A DNA stretch of 14,764 nt from an uncultured Coriobacteriia bacterium (GTDB lineage Bacteria; Actinomycetota; Coriobacteriia; Coriobacteriales; QAMH01): contig CASDTD010000063.1 in NCBI GenBank assembly GCA_949283445.1, positions 1 to 14,764 of the forward strand. Direction: 5' to 3'. Both the position numbers and the translations under genes were made by a program. Below the pieces are notes generated by a model. The model made no database searches. It worked only from the letters and a program-made list of their open reading frames with translations, and was not told the DNA's origin. Positions 13,064 to 14,764 of this stretch are shown here, piece after piece (position 1 is the stretch's first letter; every line of letters starts with the position of its first letter).

Positions 13064-14647
13064 ATGAAGGTTCTGATTCCGGAGAAGTTCTCCAAAGACG
13101 GCATCGCCGTTCTGGAAGACGCGGGGCTCGACGTCACGTTCAAGCCCGACACCACCCCCGAGCAGCTGGTCGAGATGATTCCCGAGTACGACGCGCTCAT
13201 CGTGCGCTCTGCCACGACGGTCACGCGCGAGGTCATCGAGAACGCCGAAAACCTCAAGGTCATCGGGCGCGCGGGCGTCGGCGTGGACAATATCGACCGT
13301 GACGCCGCTACCGAACGCGGCATCATCGTGTGCAACGCGCCGCTTTCCAACATCGTCTCCGCCGCCGAACAGACCATGGCGCTTATGCTGGCCGTCGCCC
13401 GCAACACGGCGCGCGCGGACAAGTCCATGAAGGACGGCAAGTGGGACCGCTCCAAGTTCACGGGCGTGGAGCTGCAGGGCAAGACGCTGGGCATCTTCGG
13501 CACGGGGCACGTCGGTCAGCTCGTGGCAGAGCGCGCCGCCGCTTTCGGCATGAACCTCATCGGCTATGACCCGTATTGCCCCGTCGAGCGCGCTGCGCAT
13601 TACGGCATCACGCTATACGACGACGTCCTCGAAGTCTGCCGCCGTTCCGACATCATCACGCTGCACATGCCCAAGACCCCGGAGACCACGGGCATGATCG
13701 GCGCCGAGCAGCTCAACGCGATGCCCGAAGGCGGTATCGTCCTGAACGTCGCGCGCGGCGGGCTGGTCGACCTCGACGCGCTGGCCACGGCGCTGGAAAC
13801 CGGGCACATCGGCGGTGCCGGCATCGATGTGTGGGAACACGAGCCAGTCAGCGACTCGCCCATCCACGGCTTCGACAACGTCGTGCTCACGCCGCATCTG
13901 GGCGCTTCCACGCGCGAAGCGCAGACGCGCGCGGCCACGCAGATTGCCGAATACGTCATCGCCGGCCTGCAGGGCAAGACGGTCAACACCGTCGTCAACG
14001 CGGCACGCATCCCCGAAAACGTCATGCAGGCAGTTGGCCCCTACATGCCCATCTGCCAGAAGATGGGCGAGCTCATCGCCCAGATGGCCACGGGCAGCAT
14101 CAACAAGGTGAAGATCAAAGTGGCCGGCGAGCTGTCCAAGACCGACCCGACGGTGCTGGGCACGGCGGCGCTTGCGGGCATCGTCGCGCCGAGCAGCGAG
14201 GTGCCGGTCAATATCATCAACGCGGGCTACCTGGCGGAACGCCGCGGCATCGAAGTCGAGGTCGTCACCGATCCGCTGTCCAGCGTTTACCCCTCCTACG
14301 TGCAGTTCTTCGCCGAGACCTCCAAGGGCGAAATCGAGGTCGGAGCCACGCAGGCGCTGGGGCACGACGACCCGCGCATCATCGACATCATGTACTATTC
14401 GGTGGACTTCGTCATCGAGAAGAACGTCGCCATCATGGAGTACGTCGACGGGCCGGGCCGCATCGGCAAGATCGGCACGATTCTGGGCAACGCCGGCATC
14501 AGCGTGGAGTCCATGCAGATTGCCAACAATCCTGAAAAGGAGACGGCGACGGTGCTCATGAACCTGGACAAGCCCATCCCCACCCGCATCCAGGACGACC
14601 TCAAAGCGGCGGTGGACTGCAAGAACGCCTGGTTCGTGGAGCTGTAA
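13064..14647 (+). CDS. serA: D-3-phosphoglycerate dehydrogenase, long ACT-domain type
   Basis: A 527-residue enzyme, the length of the long (type I) bacterial and mammalian forms. It oxidises 3-phosphoglycerate with NAD+ in the first step of serine synthesis. Substrate and cofactor domains cover about 1-310: GRAGVGVDNID at 69-79, the dinucleotide motif GIFGTGHVG (143-151) with D169 at the end of the next strand for NAD, and the catalytic R231 (NVARGG), E260 (DVWEHEP) and H278 (TPHLGAST). An intervening allosteric substrate-binding domain (about 320-450) precedes the ACT domain (about 455-527, IMEYVDGPGRIGKIGTILGN), which binds serine for feedback inhibition in the family. All key residues are present. 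An in-frame ATG at 12986 would add 26 residues, but the ribosome site and homology favour 13064. It is transcribed alone and ends at a strong terminator. Confidence 0.96.
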   Translation: MKVLIPEKFSKDGIAVLEDAGLDVTFKPDTTPEQLVEMIPEYDALIVRSATTVTREVIENAENLKVIGRAGVGVDNIDRDAATERGIIVCNAPLSNIVSAAEQTMALMLAVARNTARADKSMKDGKWDRSKFTGVELQGKTLGIFGTGHVGQLVAERAAAFGMNLIGYDPYCPVERAAHYGITLYDDVLEVCRRSDIITLHMPKTPETTGMIGAEQLNAMPEGGIVLNVARGGLVDLDALATALETGHIGGAGIDVWEHEPVSDSPIHGFDNVVLTPHLGASTREAQTRAATQIAEYVIAGLQGKTVNTVVNAARIPENVMQAVGPYMPICQKMGELIAQMATGSINKVKIKVAGELSKTDPTVLGTAALAGIVAPSSEVPVNIINAGYLAERRGIEVEVVTDPLSSVYPSYVQFFAETSKGEIEVGATQALGHDDPRIIDIMYYSVDFVIEKNVAIMEYVDGPGRIGKIGTILGNAGISVESMQIANNPEKETATVLMNLDKPIPTRIQDDLKAAVDCKNAWFVEL

Positions 14648-14700
14648 GCTCGCGCGTCGTGCCGCTTCGCTCGGCGCGGTAGGCGCATGCCAGAAAAACG

Positions 14701-14752
14701 GGAGTTGGAGAGCATTTCCACGCGGAATGCGTTCTCCAACTCCTTTTCTTTT
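14701..14752. terminator. Strong rho-independent terminator after serA
   Basis: GGAGTTGGAGA (14701-14711) pairs perfectly with TCTCCAACTCC (14733-14743), with an inner stem GCATT(T)CC/GGAATGC around ACGC. It is followed by TTTTCTTTT (14744-14752). A-run 14694-14698 on the other side gives a T-run on the - strand, so it could work in both directions. Confidence 0.92.
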
Positions 14753-14764
14753 GGCGAAAATCCG

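Noticed and set aside
1..14764. tRNA, rRNA, insertion sequences or integrase genes
   Set aside because: No cloverleaf with a CCA-adjacent stem, rRNA stretch, transposase or integrase motif was recognised on either strand.

Overview
The window looks like a chromosomal piece of a high-GC, gut-associated actinobacterium of the class Coriobacteriia, most likely the Eggerthellaceae. The grounds are GC-rich coding DNA with strong GC3 bias, a two-gene molybdopterin oxidoreductase with a very small Fe-S partner and a divergent PucR-type regulator, and a coriobacterial type of DUF559-like putative nuclease. This placement is from pattern recognition; no database was searched.

Layout. (1) 1-2408: branched-chain amino acid genes ilvB (3' part only), ilvN and ilvC on +, followed by three successive RNA hairpins, the last a textbook terminator. 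(2) 2420-4279: a lower-GC accessory island holding a hipBA-type toxin-antitoxin pair on -, three matching 18-bp operators in its AT-rich promoter region, and the amputated start of what appears to be a DNA methyltransferase gene on +. (3) 4254-5692: a TetR-type regulator (+) convergent with a short-chain dehydrogenase (-), sharing a 13-bp hairpin terminator. (4) 5991-9509, all on -: a tungsten/molybdenum-type oxidoreductase catalytic subunit, its 119-residue two-cluster Fe-S partner, then a SlyD-like FKBP isomerase and a 60-residue Cys-rich zinc-ribbon protein. A PucR-like regulator (9825-11381, +) diverges from this group behind a consensus sigma-70 promoter. (5) 11736-12710 (-): a putative PD-(D/E)xK nuclease of unknown role. 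(6) 13064-14647 (+): serA, with a leader hairpin and a strong bidirectional terminator.

The most unusual thing is not a gene. Two intergenic arrays (5814-5963 and 11493-11726) are built from ten copies of one 25-bp motif set at an almost perfectly constant 42-bp period (25-bp unit plus 16-17-bp spacer, about four helical turns). In each array the unit orientation flips once at the middle, and the flip is always at the single 16-bp spacer. The arrays are homologous to each other in inverted orientation, differ by two inserted units, and bracket the oxidoreductase/regulator module. No cas genes are present and the spacers are too short and too alike for CRISPR.

Functionally the outer parts (ilvBNC, serA) are housekeeping amino-acid synthesis. 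The central module is a self-contained anaerobic redox unit (catalytic subunit, electron-transfer subunit, dedicated regulator), and the hipBA region is a mobile or defence-type insertion.
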